From assembly GCF_014645135.1 (NCBI RefSeq), contig NZ_BMLH01000011.1, positions 1-64,000 on the forward strand: a stretch of DNA of 64,000 nucleotides, given 5' to 3'. Positions within the stretch are counted from its first letter, which is position 1. Each line of letters begins with the position of its first letter. This DNA is from Rheinheimera tangshanensis (GTDB taxonomy: Bacteria > Pseudomonadota > Gammaproteobacteria > Enterobacterales > Alteromonadaceae). The position numbers and the translations under genes are program-made. The notes under the pieces are model-generated. The model was not told the origin of the DNA. It worked only from the letters and a program-made list of their open reading frames with translations, and made no database searches. Shown in pieces: positions 9,068 through 19,970 of this stretch.

Positions 9068-9132
9068 CTTTTTGAGCAATATGTTATAAAAATGCGATCA
9101 AAGCGTCATTTTTATAAAATTTCAAAAAAGAG

Positions 9133-9162
9133 TTAGACCAAATAGCTCAAATCGCCTAGAAT
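9133..9162 (+). promoter_or_regulatory. Candidate sigma-70 promoter of carAB
   Basis: TTAGAC (9133-9138), an 18-base spacer and TAGAAT (9157-9162) lie about 100 bases before carA. A six-base hairpin, GTTTGC (9169-9174) with GCAAAC (9179-9184), sits right at the predicted transcript start. I do not recognise clear ArgR boxes. Confidence 0.5.
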
Positions 9163-9263
9163 AGTCAGGTTTGCCCAAGCAAACGTGGATACAAAAATTC
9201 TGGGTCAAAACGGGTGGTGAACTGTAATGTTTTTCCCCCGTTTTCTGCTGTTTGGAGGTTATT

Positions 9264-10394
9264 TTGACTAAGTCCGCCCTGCTCGTACTGGAAGACGGCA
9301 CCGTATTTCGCGGTACAGCCATTGGCGCTGAAGGTATTTCTGTTGGAGAGGTGGTATTTAATACCTCGATGACCGGGTATCAGGAAATCCTCACGGATCC
9401 CTCCTATGCTGAACAAATCGTCACTCTGACATATCCTCATATTGGAAATACCGGCACAAACGATGAAGATGAGGAGTCTGATAAAATCTGGGCCAAAGGC
9501 CTTATTATCCGTGACCTTCCTTTGTTAGCCAGTAATTTCCGTAATCAAGCCTCTCTTAGTCACTACCTTAGCTCCCGTAATATTTTAGGCATCGCCGATA
9601 TCGACACCCGTAAACTGACCCGTATTCTGCGTGAAAAAGGCGCACAAAATGGCTGCTTAATGGCGGGTGATCACTTAGACGAAAACAACGCTTTAGAGTT
9701 GGCACGTGCTTTCCCTGGTTTATCTGGTATGGATTTGGCCAAAGAAGTCTCAGTCAAAGAGTCCTATCAATGGACTGAAGGAAGCTGGGCTTTAGGTCAG
9801 GGCTTTGCTAAACCAGATAATTCAGCCTTTCATGTCGTTGCCTACGATTTTGGTGTGAAACGTAATATTTTGCGTATGTTGGCTGACCGTGGTTGTCGTT
9901 TAACTGTGGTTCCGGCTCAAACTTCTGCTGAAGAGGTATTAGCACTGAATCCTGACGGTATTTTCTTATCTAATGGCCCTGGCGACCCAGCGCCTTGCGA
10001 TTACGCTATTCAAGCCATCGAAACTTTCCTGACCACTGATATTCCTGTGTTTGGTATTTGTTTAGGTCACCAATTACTGGCGTTAGCCAGCGGTGCTAAA
10101 ACAGTCAAAATGACAGTGGGTCACCATGGTGGTAACCATCCGGTGAAAAATCTGGATACAAACAAGGTGTTAATCACAGCACAGAACCACGGTTTTGCTG
10201 TGGAAGAAGCCACATTGCCTGCCAATTTACGTGCGACTCACAAGTCGTTGTTTGATGGTACTTTGCAGGGGATTCACCGCACCGACAAACCAGCGTTTAG
10301 CTTTCAGGGCCACCCTGAAGCCAGTCCTGGTCCACACGAAGCCAGTGAATTGTTTGACCACTTTATCGAATTGATGCAACAGCGTCAGGCTTAA
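9264..10394 (+). CDS. carA: Carbamoyl-phosphate synthase small (glutaminase) subunit CarA
   Basis: CarA hydrolyses glutamine and channels ammonia to CarB, giving carbamoyl phosphate for arginine and pyrimidine synthesis. The C-terminal class I glutamine amidotransferase domain has the nucleophile elbow GICLGHQ and the catalytic His-Glu in [12 protein letters not shown]. The N-terminal half is the CarA-specific domain. Start choice: a TTG at 9264 (reading [12 protein letters not shown]) lies five bases after a perfect GGAGG, and the next upstream TTG (9252) overlaps that site, so 9264 is preferred, giving 376 aa. E. coli CarA starts at the equivalent place. carB follows after 31 bases. Confidence 0.97.
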   Translation: MTKSALLVLEDGTVFRGTAIGAEGISVGEVVFNTSMTGYQEILTDPSYAEQIVTLTYPHIGNTGTNDEDEESDKIWAKGLIIRDLPLLASNFRNQASLSHYLSSRNILGIADIDTRKLTRILREKGAQNGCLMAGDHLDENNALELARAFPGLSGMDLAKEVSVKESYQWTEGSWALGQGFAKPDNSAFHVVAYDFGVKRNILRMLADRGCRLTVVPAQTSAEEVLALNPDGIFLSNGPGDPAPCDYAIQAIETFLTTDIPVFGICLGHQLLALASGAKTVKMTVGHHGGNHPVKNLDTNKVLITAQNHGFAVEEATLPANLRATHKSLFDGTLQGIHRTDKPAFSFQGHPEASPGPHEASELFDHFIELMQQRQA

Positions 10395-10425
10395 TTGGTA
10401 AGAATCAGAGAGACAGAGAATAGCT

Positions 10426-13400
10426 ATGCCAAAACGTACCGATCTTAAAAGTATTCTTATCCTCGGCGCCGGTCCTATTGTAATCGGCCAGGCTTGTGAG
10501 TTCGATTATTCAGGTGCTCAAGCCTGTAAAGCATTAAAAGAAGAGGGTTACCGCGTCATTCTGGTGAACTCTAACCCTGCCACTATCATGACAGACCCGG
10601 AAATGGCCGATGCAACCTACATCGAACCCATCCACTGGCAAGTGGTAGAAAAAATCATCGAAAAAGAACGTCCATGTGCGGTGTTACCTACTATGGGCGG
10701 TCAAACCGCATTAAACTGTGCGCTGGACTTAGAGCGCCATGGTGTTCTGGCAAAATACAATGTTGAAATGATTGGCGCTACTGCCGATGCCATAGACAAA
10801 GCAGAAGATCGCAGCCGTTTTGATAAAGCCATGCGTTCTATAGGTTTAGCTTGTCCACGTGCAGGCCTAGCGCATTCGATGGAAGAAGCTTACGAAGTAC
10901 TGGAGAAAATTGGTTTTCCATGCATCATTCGTCCGTCTTTTACTATGGGCGGTTCAGGTGGTGGTATTGCTTACAACCGCGAAGAGTTTGAAGAAATCTG
11001 TACTCGTGGTCTTGATCTGTCGCCAACTAAAGAGTTGCTGATTGACGAATCGCTGATCGGTTGGAAAGAATACGAGATGGAAGTAGTGCGTGATAAAAAC
11101 GACAACTGCATCATCGTTTGTTCTATCGAAAACTTTGACCCTATGGGTGTGCATACAGGCGACTCTATTACCGTAGCGCCTGCTCAGACCTTAACGGATA
11201 AAGAATACCAAATCATGCGTAATGCTTCTTTGGCTGTTCTGCGTGAAATAGGTGTCGAAACTGGTGGTTCAAACGTACAGTTTGGTATTAATCCTGAAGA
11301 TGGCCGTATGGTGATCATCGAGATGAACCCACGTGTATCGCGTTCTTCCGCTTTAGCGTCCAAAGCCACAGGCTTCCCTATTGCTAAAGTCGCCGCAAAG
11401 CTGGCCTGTGGTTACACACTGGACGAACTGGCCAACGATATTACTGGTGGTAAAACACCGGCTTCGTTTGAGCCAAGTATCGACTATGTGGTGACTAAAG
11501 TGCCACGTTTTAACTTTGAAAAGTTTGCTGGAGCTAATGACCGGTTAACTACTCAGATGAAGTCTGTCGGTGAAGTGATGGCCATTGGCCGTAACCAGCA
11601 GGAATCGCTGCAAAAAGCCTTACGTGGTCTGGAAATTGGCGTTTGTGGTTTAGACCCAATCATTGATATTCGCGCACCAGAGGCCAAAGAAAAAATCATT
11701 CGTGAACTGCGTGAACCTGGCTCGCACCGTATTTGGTACATAGCTGATGCGTTCCGCATGGGCATGAGCATGGATGAAATCTATGCACTGACCAAAATCG
11801 ACCATTGGTTCCTGGTCCAGATTGAAGATTTATTGAAAGAAGAAGCCGCGGTGCAAGCTGCAGGTTTTGCTGGTTTAGATGAAAGCCGCTTAAAAGTATT
11901 AAAACGTAAAGGTTTTGCCGACCAACGTCTGGCAGACTTATTGGGCGTTGCTGAAAGCGAAGTGCGTAAAAAACGTCACAGCTTCGGCCTGCACCCTGTC
12001 TACAAACGGGTGGATACCTGTGCGGCAGAGTTTTCATCCAACACGGCTTACATGTACAGCACCTATGACGAGGAATGTGAAGCTGCACCAAGCAATCGTG
12101 ACAAAATTATGATTATCGGTGGCGGTCCAAACCGCATAGGTCAGGGTATTGAGTTTGACTACTGCTGTGTGCATGCAGCGCTGGCCTTACGTGAAGACGG
12201 TTACGAGACCATTATGGTCAACTGTAATCCTGAAACCGTATCGACTGACTATGACACTTCAGACCGTTTGTACTTCGAATCTATTACTCTGGAAGACGTG
12301 CTGGAAATCGTCCGTAAAGAACAGCCAAAAGGTGTGATTGTTCAATACGGTGGCCAGACGCCATTAAAATTAGCCCGTGCTTTGGAAGCGAATGGCGTGC
12401 CAATCATTGGCACATCGCCAGACGCCATTGACCGTGCTGAAGACCGTGAGCGTTTCCAGCAGGCAGTGGAGCGTTTGGGTTTAAAACAACCTCAAAACGC
12501 TACGGTCACTAGCCTTGAAGAAGCTATTGCCAAAGCCCCTACTATTGGTTACCCGATGGTGGTGCGCCCATCTTATGTATTAGGTGGCCGTGCTATGGAA
12601 ATCGTTTATGACGACCAGGACCTGCGTCGTTATATGACCGAAGCGGTCAGTGTGTCGAATGACTCTCCGGTATTACTAGACCGTTTCCTTGATGACGCGA
12701 TTGAAGTGGATATCGACGCCATTTGTGACGGCAAAGAAGTCATTATCGGCGGTATCATGGAACACATTGAACAAGCCGGTGTGCACTCAGGCGACTCAGC
12801 CTGTACTTTACCACCACACAGCTTATCTGCCGATGTACAGGACAGAATGCGTGAACAGGTGAAAAAGCTGGCACTGGAGCTGGGTGTGGTCGGCTTAATG
12901 AATACTCAGTTTGCGGTCAAAGATAACGAAATTTATTTGATTGAAGTGAATCCGCGTGCTGCCCGTACTGTGCCTTTTGTCTCTAAGGCTACAGGTATGG
13001 CGGTGGCTAAAGTAGGCGCCCGCTGTATGGCTGGCCAGTCTTTAGCTGCTCAGGGTATTACCAAAGAGATTATCCCGCCTTATTTCTCCGTGAAAGAAGT
13101 GGTGATCCCGTTCAATAAATTCCCTGGTGTCGATCCAATCCTCGGCCCTGAAATGCGCTCTACGGGCGAAGTTATGGGCGTGGGTGATAGCTTTGCAGAA
13201 GCTTTTGCCAAAGCACAATTAGGTGCTGGTACAGTGATCCCAACCGGTGGTCGTGCTTTACTTTCAGTGCGTGACAGCGATAAAGTGCGCGTTGTTGAAC
13301 TTGCCAGAACTATGATTGAGCTGGGTTTTGAACTTGATGCTACAGGTGGTACAGCTAAAGCTTTAGAAGCAGCAGGCATAGAATGCCGTACTGTCAGCAA

Positions 13401-13647
13401 AGTATTTGAAGGCCGACCACATATTCTGGATAGAATCAAAAACGGTGAATACAGCTACATTGTTAACACTACTGAAGGGCGTCAGGCCATTGAAGATTCG
13501 AAAGTGTTACGCCGTGGCGCGTTGCAACACAAAGCCAACTACACCACTACGTTAAATGCAGCTTTTGCAACCTGTAAAGCCAATGCGGCCAATGCCTTTG
13601 CTACAGTTGCATCAGTACAGGAACTACATAAGAGAGTAAACGGATGA
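10426..13647 (+). CDS. carB: Carbamoyl-phosphate synthase large subunit CarB
   Basis: CarB uses bicarbonate, two ATP and ammonia from CarA to make carbamoyl phosphate. At 1073 aa it is full length. Its two homologous ATP-grasp halves start with [20 protein letters not shown] and [20 protein letters not shown]; the oligomerisation domain lies between, and a C-terminal MGS-like allosteric domain (about 935-1073) is expected to bind UMP and ornithine. It begins 31 bases after carA and overlaps greA by four bases (ATGA), so carA-carB-greA is one translationally linked unit. Confidence 0.99.
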   Translation: MPKRTDLKSILILGAGPIVIGQACEFDYSGAQACKALKEEGYRVILVNSNPATIMTDPEMADATYIEPIHWQVVEKIIEKERPCAVLPTMGGQTALNCALDLERHGVLAKYNVEMIGATADAIDKAEDRSRFDKAMRSIGLACPRAGLAHSMEEAYEVLEKIGFPCIIRPSFTMGGSGGGIAYNREEFEEICTRGLDLSPTKELLIDESLIGWKEYEMEVVRDKNDNCIIVCSIENFDPMGVHTGDSITVAPAQTLTDKEYQIMRNASLAVLREIGVETGGSNVQFGINPEDGRMVIIEMNPRVSRSSALASKATGFPIAKVAAKLACGYTLDELANDITGGKTPASFEPSIDYVVTKVPRFNFEKFAGANDRLTTQMKSVGEVMAIGRNQQESLQKALRGLEIGVCGLDPIIDIRAPEAKEKIIRELREPGSHRIWYIADAFRMGMSMDEIYALTKIDHWFLVQIEDLLKEEAAVQAAGFAGLDESRLKVLKRKGFADQRLADLLGVAESEVRKKRHSFGLHPVYKRVDTCAAEFSSNTAYMYSTYDEECEAAPSNRDKIMIIGGGPNRIGQGIEFDYCCVHAALALREDGYETIMVNCNPETVSTDYDTSDRLYFESITLEDVLEIVRKEQPKGVIVQYGGQTPLKLARALEANGVPIIGTSPDAIDRAEDRERFQQAVERLGLKQPQNATVTSLEEAIAKAPTIGYPMVVRPSYVLGGRAMEIVYDDQDLRRYMTEAVSVSNDSPVLLDRFLDDAIEVDIDAICDGKEVIIGGIMEHIEQAGVHSGDSACTLPPHSLSADVQDRMREQVKKLALELGVVGLMNTQFAVKDNEIYLIEVNPRAARTVPFVSKATGMAVAKVGARCMAGQSLAAQGITKEIIPPYFSVKEVVIPFNKFPGVDPILGPEMRSTGEVMGVGDSFAEAFAKAQLGAGTVIPTGGRALLSVRDSDKVRVVELARTMIELGFELDATGGTAKALEAAGIECRTVSKVFEGRPHILDRIKNGEYSYIVNTTEGRQAIEDSKVLRRGALQHKANYTTTLNAAFATCKANAANAFATVASVQELHKRVNG

Positions 13648-14120
13648 GTCAAATCCCTATGACTGTTGAAGGCGCTCAACGCTTGCGTGATGAATTGCAT
13701 GAGCTGAAGACAGTAAAACGCCCGGCTATCATTCAGGCGATAGCCGACGCGCGTGAGCATGGTGATTTAAAAGAGAATGCGGAGTACCACGCTGCCCGTG
13801 AACAGCAGGGCTTTTGTGAGGGCCGCATTCAGGATATCGAAGCCAAGTTATCCAACGCACAGATCATCGATATCACTAAGTTGCCAAATAACGGCAAAGT
13901 GATTTTTGGTGCTACTGTGACTATTTTGAACCTGGATACGGAAGAAGAAGTGACTTACCGTATCGTAGGGGACGATGAAGCAGATATTAAAAACTTCAGG
14001 ATTTCGGTGAATTCACCTATAGCCCGCGGTTTGATTGGTAAATCAGAAGAAGATGTGGTCACTATCAATACGCCAGCTGGTATGGTGGAGTTTGAGATCA
14101 CTCAAGTGCAGTACTTATAA
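13644..14120 (+). CDS. greA: Transcription elongation factor GreA
   Basis: GreA stimulates RNA cleavage by backtracked RNA polymerase through the secondary channel. The 158-aa protein has the N-terminal coiled coil (about 1-75) with the acidic tip (NAEY in [17 protein letters not shown]) and the FKBP-like C-terminal domain. Its start overlaps the carB stop by four bases, and a strong terminator follows its stop. Confidence 0.98.
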   Translation: MSQIPMTVEGAQRLRDELHELKTVKRPAIIQAIADAREHGDLKENAEYHAAREQQGFCEGRIQDIEAKLSNAQIIDITKLPNNGKVIFGATVTILNLDTEEEVTYRIVGDDEADIKNFRISVNSPIARGLIGKSEEDVVTINTPAGMVEFEITQVQYL

Positions 14121-14134
14121 GTTGTATCTGCAAC

Positions 14135-14161
14135 AAAAAGGCGGCTTAGGCCGCCTTTTTA
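14135..14161 (+). terminator. Terminator of the carA-carB-greA operon
   Basis: GGCGGC (14140-14145) and GCCGCC (14150-14155) with a four-base loop are flanked by A5 and T5, so the structure could act in both directions. The natural user is the plus-strand greA transcript. Confidence 0.9.
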
Positions 14162-14187
14162 GTCTTAATCACTCAGAGTGGATTGCC

Positions 14188-14598
14188 ATGCAAAAACGCC
14201 AGACAAAGGCTTATCAGATCCAACAGATGGACCATGTGCTTTGGGTTCAGGTTTTTGGCGTGTCGAGCTTGCTGGGGACAGAAGAATATGTCAGAGATTT
14301 CCGCGCTTTGATTACTCCGGTTATAACGAAACCCTGGGCCGTTGTTCTGGATATCCGATTATGGCAAGCCAGTCCTGCGCAATCACTGCAGTTGTTAAAA
14401 CAGAATTCTGAATGGGCTATTGCCAATAATTTACATCATGTCGAATTGTTGTTACCGGCGGATGAAATGCTGACATGGCAGTATCTAAAAGCCACTGAAG
14501 TAGAGAAGCCTGAGTATTTGACTCGGCATATCGCAGAAAGTGAAGAGTCGGCCCGCTTGAATTTGCAGGCCGCAGGTTACTTAAAAGGTGCAGATTAG
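14188..14598 (+). CDS. Small protein of unknown function, possibly STAS/SpoIIAA-like
   Basis: I do not recognise this 136-aa protein with certainty. The start MQKRQTKAYQ at 14188 follows GAGTGGA; a longer frame from 14035 runs through greA and its terminator and is not credible. It has no signal peptide or membrane segment. The pattern WVQVFGV...WAVVLDIRLWQ...WAIANNLHHVELLLP, with alternating strands and helices and a conserved-looking Asp-Ile-Arg turn, resembles SpoIIAA/STAS-like folds; this is inference. It ends convergently with yhbY, sharing four bases. Confidence 0.65.
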   Translation: MQKRQTKAYQIQQMDHVLWVQVFGVSSLLGTEEYVRDFRALITPVITKPWAVVLDIRLWQASPAQSLQLLKQNSEWAIANNLHHVELLLPADEMLTWQYLKATEVEKPEYLTRHIAESEESARLNLQAAGYLKGAD

Positions 14599-14891
14599 CC
14601 CTTTGGAATATGTAACTTTTTCTCTTTGGCTGCGCGGTAAAGCACTAATATATGGCCAATCACCTGAACCTTTTGTGCTTTGGCTTCACGCACTATAGCG
14701 TCCATAATGGCTACTTTCTCTTCGCGGTCGATGCTTGGAACTTTAACTTTGATCAGTTCATGGTGCTCTAACGCCAAATCAATTTCGGCCATCACGCCTT
14801 CAGTGAGTCCGTTGCCACCCAGCAGAATGATTGGCTTTAACTCGTGTGCTTTGGCTTTTAAAAACTGTTTTTGTTTATTACTAAGGTTCAT
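14595..14891 (-). CDS. yhbY: YhbY, CRM-domain RNA-binding protein
   Basis: A 98-aa single CRM (KhbY-like) domain that binds pre-50S ribosomes in E. coli. The N-terminus MNLSNKQKQFLKAKAHELKP and the loop LLGGNGLTEGV are diagnostic. It is divergent from rlmE, as in E. coli and many relatives, and its 3' end overlaps the unknown plus-strand gene by four bases. Confidence 0.93.
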   Translation of the reverse strand: MNLSNKQKQFLKAKAHELKPIILLGGNGLTEGVMAEIDLALEHHELIKVKVPSIDREEKVAIMDAIVREAKAQKVQVIGHILVLYRAAKEKKLHIPKG

Positions 14892-14917
14892 ATATGTAGA
14901 TTTTCCGTGTTGGAAAG

Positions 14918-14946
14918 CTTGAAATTACACTATTGTACCGCCATCT
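14918..14946 (+). promoter_or_regulatory. RpoH (sigma-32) promoter of rlmE-ftsH
   Basis: CTTGAAA (14918-14924), 14 bases and CGCCATCT (14939-14946) match the sigma-32 consensus except for one base. E. coli rlmE-ftsH is a known sigma-32 operon, which supports the call. The predicted transcript start is about 25 bases before the rlmE ATG. Confidence 0.8.
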
Positions 14947-14975
14947 CGCTATGAAGACTATTTAAGAGTACTCAG

Positions 14976-15605
14976 ATGACAAAGAAAAAACGTTCCGGCA
15001 GCTCGTCTCGCTGGTTACAGGAGCATGTAAGCGACCCTTTTGTGCAAAAAGCACAGAAATTAGGCTTGAGATCCCGAGCCGCTTTTAAGTTGGATGAAAT
15101 TCAGGACAAAGATAAACTGATCAAAACCGGCATGACAGTCGTAGATCTGGGGTCAGCACCTGGCAGTTGGTCTGCACGGGCTGCTGAATTAGTTGGTCAG
15201 TCAGGTTGTGTGGTGGCTTGTGATATTCTGCCGATGGACCCTTTAGCTGGTGTGGCTTTTTTACAGGGCGACTTTCGTGAAGAAGCTGTATTAAACGCCT
15301 TGTTAGAGCGTATAGGTGGCCGCAACGTGGACGTGGTTCTGTCTGATATGGCACCTAATATGAGTGGTAACAGCACAGTGGATCAGTCCAGAAGTATGTA
15401 TCTTGTGGAACTGGCGTTGGAAATGTGTAACAACGTATTGAAGAAAAATGGCAGTTTTGTGGTCAAAGTATTTCATGGTGAAGGCTTCGAAACCTTTGTA
15501 CAGCAGGTTCGCAGTGTATTTACCACGGTACGAATTCGTAAACCGGATTCGTCCCGGGCACGATCCAGTGAGACATATATCGTAGCGACAGGCTTTAAAG
15601 TTTAG
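14976..15605 (+). CDS. rlmE: 23S rRNA 2'-O-ribose U2552 methyltransferase RlmE (FtsJ)
   Basis: RlmE methylates U2552 in the A-loop of 23S rRNA, helping the 50S subunit mature, and is induced by heat shock in E. coli. The 209-aa enzyme has the SAM-binding motif DLGSAPGSW and a K-D-K-E type tetrad visible in [21 protein letters not shown] and [11 protein letters not shown]. It is first in the operon with ftsH, 70 bases apart. Confidence 0.98.
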   Translation: MTKKKRSGSSSRWLQEHVSDPFVQKAQKLGLRSRAAFKLDEIQDKDKLIKTGMTVVDLGSAPGSWSARAAELVGQSGCVVACDILPMDPLAGVAFLQGDFREEAVLNALLERIGGRNVDVVLSDMAPNMSGNSTVDQSRSMYLVELALEMCNNVLKKNGSFVVKVFHGEGFETFVQQVRSVFTTVRIRKPDSSRARSSETYIVATGFKV

Positions 15606-15660
15606 TAAAGTAACGGTAGGTTCATTGTATCGTAATCGTTTTTGTAACTATTTTCGTAAC

Positions 15661-15673
15661 TGAGAGGTTCTCA
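15661..15673 (+). promoter_or_regulatory. Small hairpin covering the ftsH ribosome binding site
   Basis: TGAGA (15661-15665) and TCTCA (15669-15673) flank GGT, so the Shine-Dalgarno GAGAGG (15662-15667) is partly paired. The TTG start is at 15676. The stem is short, and any temperature sensing is speculation. Confidence 0.35.
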
Positions 15674-15675
15674 CC

Positions 15676-17595
15676 TTGAGTGACATGGCAAAAAATCTCA
15701 TCGTATGGCTGGTCATCGCCGTTGTATTGATGTCGGTATTTAATAGTTTTGGTCCTGCTGATAAAGCAGACAAGCAAATGAGTTATACCCAGTTTCTGAA
15801 AGAAGCCAATCAGGGCCAGATCCGCGAGGTGAAGGAACAGAATGGTGTCATCACGGGTATAAAACGTTCTGGTGACCGTTTTGAAACTGTGATCCCAACT
15901 GGCTACGATCCAAAGCTAATTGATGACATGTACAAAAATGACATCACCTTCTCTGGCACAGCACCAGAGAGTCCAAGCATGCTGGGGCAGATTTTCATCT
16001 CCTGGTTCCCAATGCTGTTGCTGATCGGCGTCTGGATTTTCTTTATGCGTCAGATGCAGGGCGGTGGTGGCAAAGGCGCTATGTCTTTTGGAAAGAGCCG
16101 TGCCCGCTTAATGGGCGAAGATCAAATCAAAACGACTTTTGCTGACGTGGCTGGTTGTGACGAAGCCAAAGAAGAAGTCACCGAGCTGGTAGATTATTTA
16201 AAAGACCCATCCCGCTTCCAGAAGTTGGGCGGTAAAATACCAAAAGGTATTTTAATGGTAGGGCCGCCAGGTACGGGTAAAACTTTGCTAGCCAAGGCCA
16301 TTGCCGGTGAGGCGAAAGTGCCGTTTTTTGCCATCTCGGGTTCTGACTTCGTCGAAATGTTTGTTGGTGTCGGCGCCAGCCGTGTGCGTGACATGTTTGA
16401 ACAAGCAAAAAAGGCCGCTCCATGTATCATCTTTATTGACGAAATTGACGCCGTAGGCCGTCAGCGTGGTGCAGGTTTAGGTGGTGGTCATGATGAACGT
16501 GAACAAACTTTAAACCAGATGCTGGTAGAAATGGATGGTTTTGACGGTAACGAAGGTATCATCATTATCGCCGCGACCAACAGACCAGACGTGCTGGACG
16601 CCGCATTATTAAGACCGGGCCGTTTTGACCGTCAGGTGGTCGTAGGTTTACCTGATGTACGTGGCCGTGAACAAATTCTGAAAGTACACATGCGCAAAGT
16701 GCCGTTAGGTGACGATGTTAAGGCCAGTGTGATTGCTCGTGGTACTCCTGGTTTTTCTGGTGCAGATTTAGCCAACCTGGTGAACGAAGCCGCATTGTTT
16801 GCCGCCCGTGGTAACAGCCGTGTGGTTGGCATGGAAGAGTTTGAAAAAGCCAAAGATAAAATCATGATGGGTGCAGAGCGCCGCTCTATGGTGATGTCTG
16901 AAGCTGAAAAAGAAATGACTGCATACCACGAAGCAGGACACGCTATTGTGGGTTGCCTGGTGCCAGAGCATGATCCTGTACACAAAGTCACTATTATTCC
17001 TCGTGGCCGTGCTTTAGGTGTGACGTTCTTTTTACCTGAAGCTGATGCCATCAGTATCAGTCGTCGTAAATTGGAAAGTAAAATTTCAGTAGCTTACGGC
17101 GGTCGTTTGGCGGAAGAACTGATCTACGGTGGTGACGCTGTATCAACTGGTGCCTCTCAGGACATCAAATATGCGACTTCTATTGCGCGTAATATGGTGA
17201 CTCAATGGGGCTTCTCAGACAAATTAGGTCCGCTGCTGTATGCCGAAGAAGAAGGTGAAGTATTCCTGGGCCGCAGTATGGGCAAAGCCAAGAATATGTC
17301 TGATGAAACGGCGAGTATTATCGATTCTGAGATCAAAGCCATCATCGATCGTAACTACAACAGAGCCAAAACCATGATTGAAGAAAACATGGATATTTTG
17401 CACGCAATGAAAGACGCGTTGATGTTGTATGAAACTATTGATTCCAGACAGATTGAAGATTTAATGAACCGTCGTACTGTGCGTCAGCCAGAGAACTGGG
17501 AGCCTAAAGATAAAAACAAAGGCTCCAACAGTGACGATTCTAAGCCTGTTGATACGGTCAGCCCGTCAGAGCCATCTACAGAAAATCCTCTGTAA
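15676..17595 (+). CDS. ftsH: ATP-dependent zinc metalloprotease FtsH
   Basis: FtsH is the membrane-anchored AAA+ protease that degrades RpoH, LpxC and misassembled membrane proteins. The 639-aa chain has a transmembrane helix at about 7-24, a periplasmic domain, a second helix at about 105-124, Walker A GPPGTGKT (196-203), Walker [12 protein letters not shown] and the zinc site HEAGH (about residue 420). The TTG at 15676 (MSDMAKNL) is preferred to the ATG at 15685, since GAGAGG lies eight bases before the TTG and too far from the ATG. The C-terminal tail after about 605 is polar and variable. A strong terminator follows. Confidence 0.98.
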   Translation: MSDMAKNLIVWLVIAVVLMSVFNSFGPADKADKQMSYTQFLKEANQGQIREVKEQNGVITGIKRSGDRFETVIPTGYDPKLIDDMYKNDITFSGTAPESPSMLGQIFISWFPMLLLIGVWIFFMRQMQGGGGKGAMSFGKSRARLMGEDQIKTTFADVAGCDEAKEEVTELVDYLKDPSRFQKLGGKIPKGILMVGPPGTGKTLLAKAIAGEAKVPFFAISGSDFVEMFVGVGASRVRDMFEQAKKAAPCIIFIDEIDAVGRQRGAGLGGGHDEREQTLNQMLVEMDGFDGNEGIIIIAATNRPDVLDAALLRPGRFDRQVVVGLPDVRGREQILKVHMRKVPLGDDVKASVIARGTPGFSGADLANLVNEAALFAARGNSRVVGMEEFEKAKDKIMMGAERRSMVMSEAEKEMTAYHEAGHAIVGCLVPEHDPVHKVTIIPRGRALGVTFFLPEADAISISRRKLESKISVAYGGRLAEELIYGGDAVSTGASQDIKYATSIARNMVTQWGFSDKLGPLLYAEEEGEVFLGRSMGKAKNMSDETASIIDSEIKAIIDRNYNRAKTMIEENMDILHAMKDALMLYETIDSRQIEDLMNRRTVRQPENWEPKDKNKGSNSDDSKPVDTVSPSEPSTENPL

Positions 17596-17615
17596 ATTAT
17601 AAGTTTTTATGAATC

Positions 17616-17640
17616 AAACCCCGGGAACTCCCGGGGTTTT
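17616..17640 (+). terminator. Terminator of rlmE-ftsH
   Basis: CCCCGGG (17619-17625) and CCCGGGG (17630-17636) with an AACT loop are followed by TTTT. Confidence 0.9.
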
Positions 17641-17662
17641 GCTATGTGCAAGACCAGAGGAT

Positions 17663-17720
17663 GTCGCAACAGCCTGTATAACGCCTCCGGCTCAGGCGAA
17701 AGCAGGCTGCTTGTTGCGAC
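17663..17720. repeat. Nested palindromic intergenic element before folP
   Basis: Outer arms GTCGCAACA (17663-17671) and TGTTGCGAC (17712-17720) enclose GCCTG/CAGGC (17672-17676 and 17703-17707) and an inner CGCCT/AGGCG stem (17682-17686 and 17694-17698). The 58-base folded element sits 26 bases upstream of the folP start and has no T-run. It looks like a REP-type extragenic palindrome or an RNA-stabilising structure. Confidence 0.65.
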
Positions 17721-17746
17721 TGTCCAGACGATGAAGGAGCTTTATT

Positions 17747-18589
17747 ATGTTATTGCAGTTACCCCGTCAGCGGCAGTTGGATTTATCTCGCCCTAAAGTG
17801 ATGGGTATTTTAAATATCACGCCGGATTCATTCTCCGATGGTGGTCGTTTTATTGGAAAAGAAGCTGCCATCAGACAAGCCAGGGCTATGCTGGACGCTG
17901 GCGCTGCTATTTTGGATATAGGCGGAGAGTCTACACGCCCTGGAGCCGAAGAGGTTTCAGTGCAGCAGGAACTGGACAGAGTCCTGCCTGTGATTGAGGC
18001 TATTCGCTCTGAGTTAGATTGCGTGATTTCTATTGATACCTGCAAAACACAAGTGATGAAAGAGGCTGTGGCTGCTGGTGCTGATATCGTCAATGATATT
18101 AGAGCTTTATTGGACACTGGAGCTGTCGACTTTGCCGCCTCGGCGCAGGTCCCTGTCTGCCTGATGCATATGCAAGGGCAACCCAGAACTATGCAGCATG
18201 CTCCTTTGTATCAGGATGTAGCGAAAGAAGTGTGTGATTTTCTGATACAAAGAGCAGAGGTTTGTCTCGCCGCAGGTATTCCTAAAGGTCAGATCATTCT
18301 CGACCCAGGTTTTGGTTTTGGTAAAAGTCTGCAACATAATTATCAATTGTTAAGTCAGCTTTCAGTCTTAATGTCGCATCATTATCCTGTTTTAGTTGGT
18401 ATGTCGCGAAAATCAATGATTGGTCAATTATTAAACCTTCAGGCTGATGAACGTTTGGCAGGTAGTTTGGCCTGTGCCACAATAGCTGTCATGAAAGGTG
18501 CCCGCATTATCCGCGTGCATGATGTGAAAGAAACTGTGCAGGCCGTGGCTGTTGCTTGTGCCACTTTATTTGGAGTAGAGCATGTCTAG
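17747..18589 (+). CDS. folP: Dihydropteroate synthase FolP
   Basis: FolP condenses p-aminobenzoate with dihydropterin pyrophosphate in folate synthesis and is the sulfonamide target. The 280-aa TIM barrel shows [16 protein letters not shown] near the N-terminus, [11 protein letters not shown], the pterin-binding DPGFGFGK segment and [17 protein letters not shown] precedes the ATG. It overlaps glmM by eight bases, the same folP-glmM arrangement as E. coli. Confidence 0.98.
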   Translation: MLLQLPRQRQLDLSRPKVMGILNITPDSFSDGGRFIGKEAAIRQARAMLDAGAAILDIGGESTRPGAEEVSVQQELDRVLPVIEAIRSELDCVISIDTCKTQVMKEAVAAGADIVNDIRALLDTGAVDFAASAQVPVCLMHMQGQPRTMQHAPLYQDVAKEVCDFLIQRAEVCLAAGIPKGQIILDPGFGFGKSLQHNYQLLSQLSVLMSHHYPVLVGMSRKSMIGQLLNLQADERLAGSLACATIAVMKGARIIRVHDVKETVQAVAVACATLFGVEHV

Positions 18590-19916
18590 GAAGTATTTTG
18601 GCACTGATGGGGTGCGTGGCAAAGTGGGTGAGTTTCCAATCACCCCTGAATTTGCAATGAAGTTAGGTTGGGCGGCTGGTCGTGTGTTATCGCAGCGTGG
18701 TACCAAAAAAGTACTGATAGGAAAAGATACGCGGATTTCCGGGTATTTACTGGAAACTGCGCTAGAAGCTGGTTTAGTGGCTGCTGGTGTCGATGTACGT
18801 TTATTAGGCCCTATGCCAACCCCAGCCGTTTCTTACCTGACCCGCACTTTCCGTGCTGAGGCTGGTATTGTGATTAGTGCATCACATAATCCTTATTATG
18901 ATAACGGCATTAAGTTTTTCTCGGCCGATGGTACTAAGTTACCAGATGACGTCGAACTTGCTATCGAAGAAGCCATGGAACAGCCTATGGTCTGTGAATC
19001 ATCCGAGCGTTTGGGCAAAGCCATGCGTATTGATGACGCGGCTGGTCGTTATATTGAATTCTGCAAAAGTCATATGCCAAACCACTTGTCATTAAGTGGT
19101 TTAAAAGTGGTGCTCGACTGTGCGCATGGCGCGACTTACCACATAGCTCCTAATGTATTCCGTGAATTAGGTGCCGAGGTTCAGGCCATAGGCGTCAGTC
19201 CTAATGGTTTAAATATCAACGACCATTGTGGTGCTACCCATACCGATCTGTTGCAACAGACTGTAATAGAGACCGGCGCTGACTTAGGTATTGCCTACGA
19301 TGGTGATGGCGATCGGGTCATGATGGTAGACCACACCGGCCGCGTGATTGATGGTGATGAAATCGTTTATATCATTGCCCGCAATGCACAAAAGCTGAAT
19401 AAGCTACAGGGCGGAGTGGTGGGTACTTTAATGAGTAATATGGGTCTGGAACTGGCTCTGGCTGAGTTGGGTATTCCTTTTGCTCGCTCTAATGTTGGCG
19501 ATCGTTATGTGGTTGAAATGCTGGCGCAGAAAAACTGGCGTATTGGTGGCGAAAATTCCGGTCATGTACTGAATCTGGACCATGCAGGAACAGGTGATGG
19601 CATTATTGCCTCCATCCAGGTATTAACCGCTATGTTGGAAGCAAAATTATCTTTAGCTGAATTGGCACAAGGCATGACTAAATTGCCACAAGTGCTGGTG
19701 AACGTGAAGTTTGAAAAAGGCACAGCCCCTTTAGAAAACTTACACGTCAAGAAAGTCATACAGCAAGTTGAGCAGCAGTTGAACGGTCAGGGACGCGTTT
19801 TGATCCGAAAATCCGGTACAGAGCCATTGATCCGTGTAATGGTAGAAGGAAGAATACAAGACGAAGTACAGAATTTAGCGCAAAAAATAGCCGATGCAGT
19901 CAAGGTCGCTAGCTAA
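18582..19916 (+). CDS. glmM: Phosphoglucosamine mutase GlmM
   Basis: GlmM converts glucosamine-6-phosphate to glucosamine-1-phosphate on the way to UDP-GlcNAc for peptidoglycan and LPS. The 444-aa enzyme starts [13 protein letters not shown]. The phosphoserine loop is [12 protein letters not shown] with S101, the metal loop is YDGDGDR, the sugar loop is GGENSGH, and the phosphate-binding loop is [12 protein letters not shown]. Its start lies inside folP, so the two are coupled. A terminator follows. Confidence 0.98.
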   Translation: MSRKYFGTDGVRGKVGEFPITPEFAMKLGWAAGRVLSQRGTKKVLIGKDTRISGYLLETALEAGLVAAGVDVRLLGPMPTPAVSYLTRTFRAEAGIVISASHNPYYDNGIKFFSADGTKLPDDVELAIEEAMEQPMVCESSERLGKAMRIDDAAGRYIEFCKSHMPNHLSLSGLKVVLDCAHGATYHIAPNVFRELGAEVQAIGVSPNGLNINDHCGATHTDLLQQTVIETGADLGIAYDGDGDRVMMVDHTGRVIDGDEIVYIIARNAQKLNKLQGGVVGTLMSNMGLELALAELGIPFARSNVGDRYVVEMLAQKNWRIGGENSGHVLNLDHAGTGDGIIASIQVLTAMLEAKLSLAELAQGMTKLPQVLVNVKFEKGTAPLENLHVKKVIQQVEQQLNGQGRVLIRKSGTEPLIRVMVEGRIQDEVQNLAQKIADAVKVAS

Positions 19917-19941
19917 AAACTGTTAATTTAGTCATCAAGTC

Positions 19942-19970
19942 TTGTCTGTGCGGGCGAGGTTAGTTACTAT
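19942..19970 (+). promoter_or_regulatory. Candidate tpiA promoter overlapping the glmM terminator
   Basis: TTGTCT (19942-19947), a 17-base spacer and TACTAT (19965-19970) lie 30 bases before tpiA. Each hexamer matches the consensus at four of six positions. The -10 lies in the loop of the terminator hairpin. Confidence 0.3.

Noticed and set aside
14035-14187. Extension of the small unknown gene into greA
   Set aside because: The frame lies inside greA and its terminator; the ATG at 14188 has a ribosome site.
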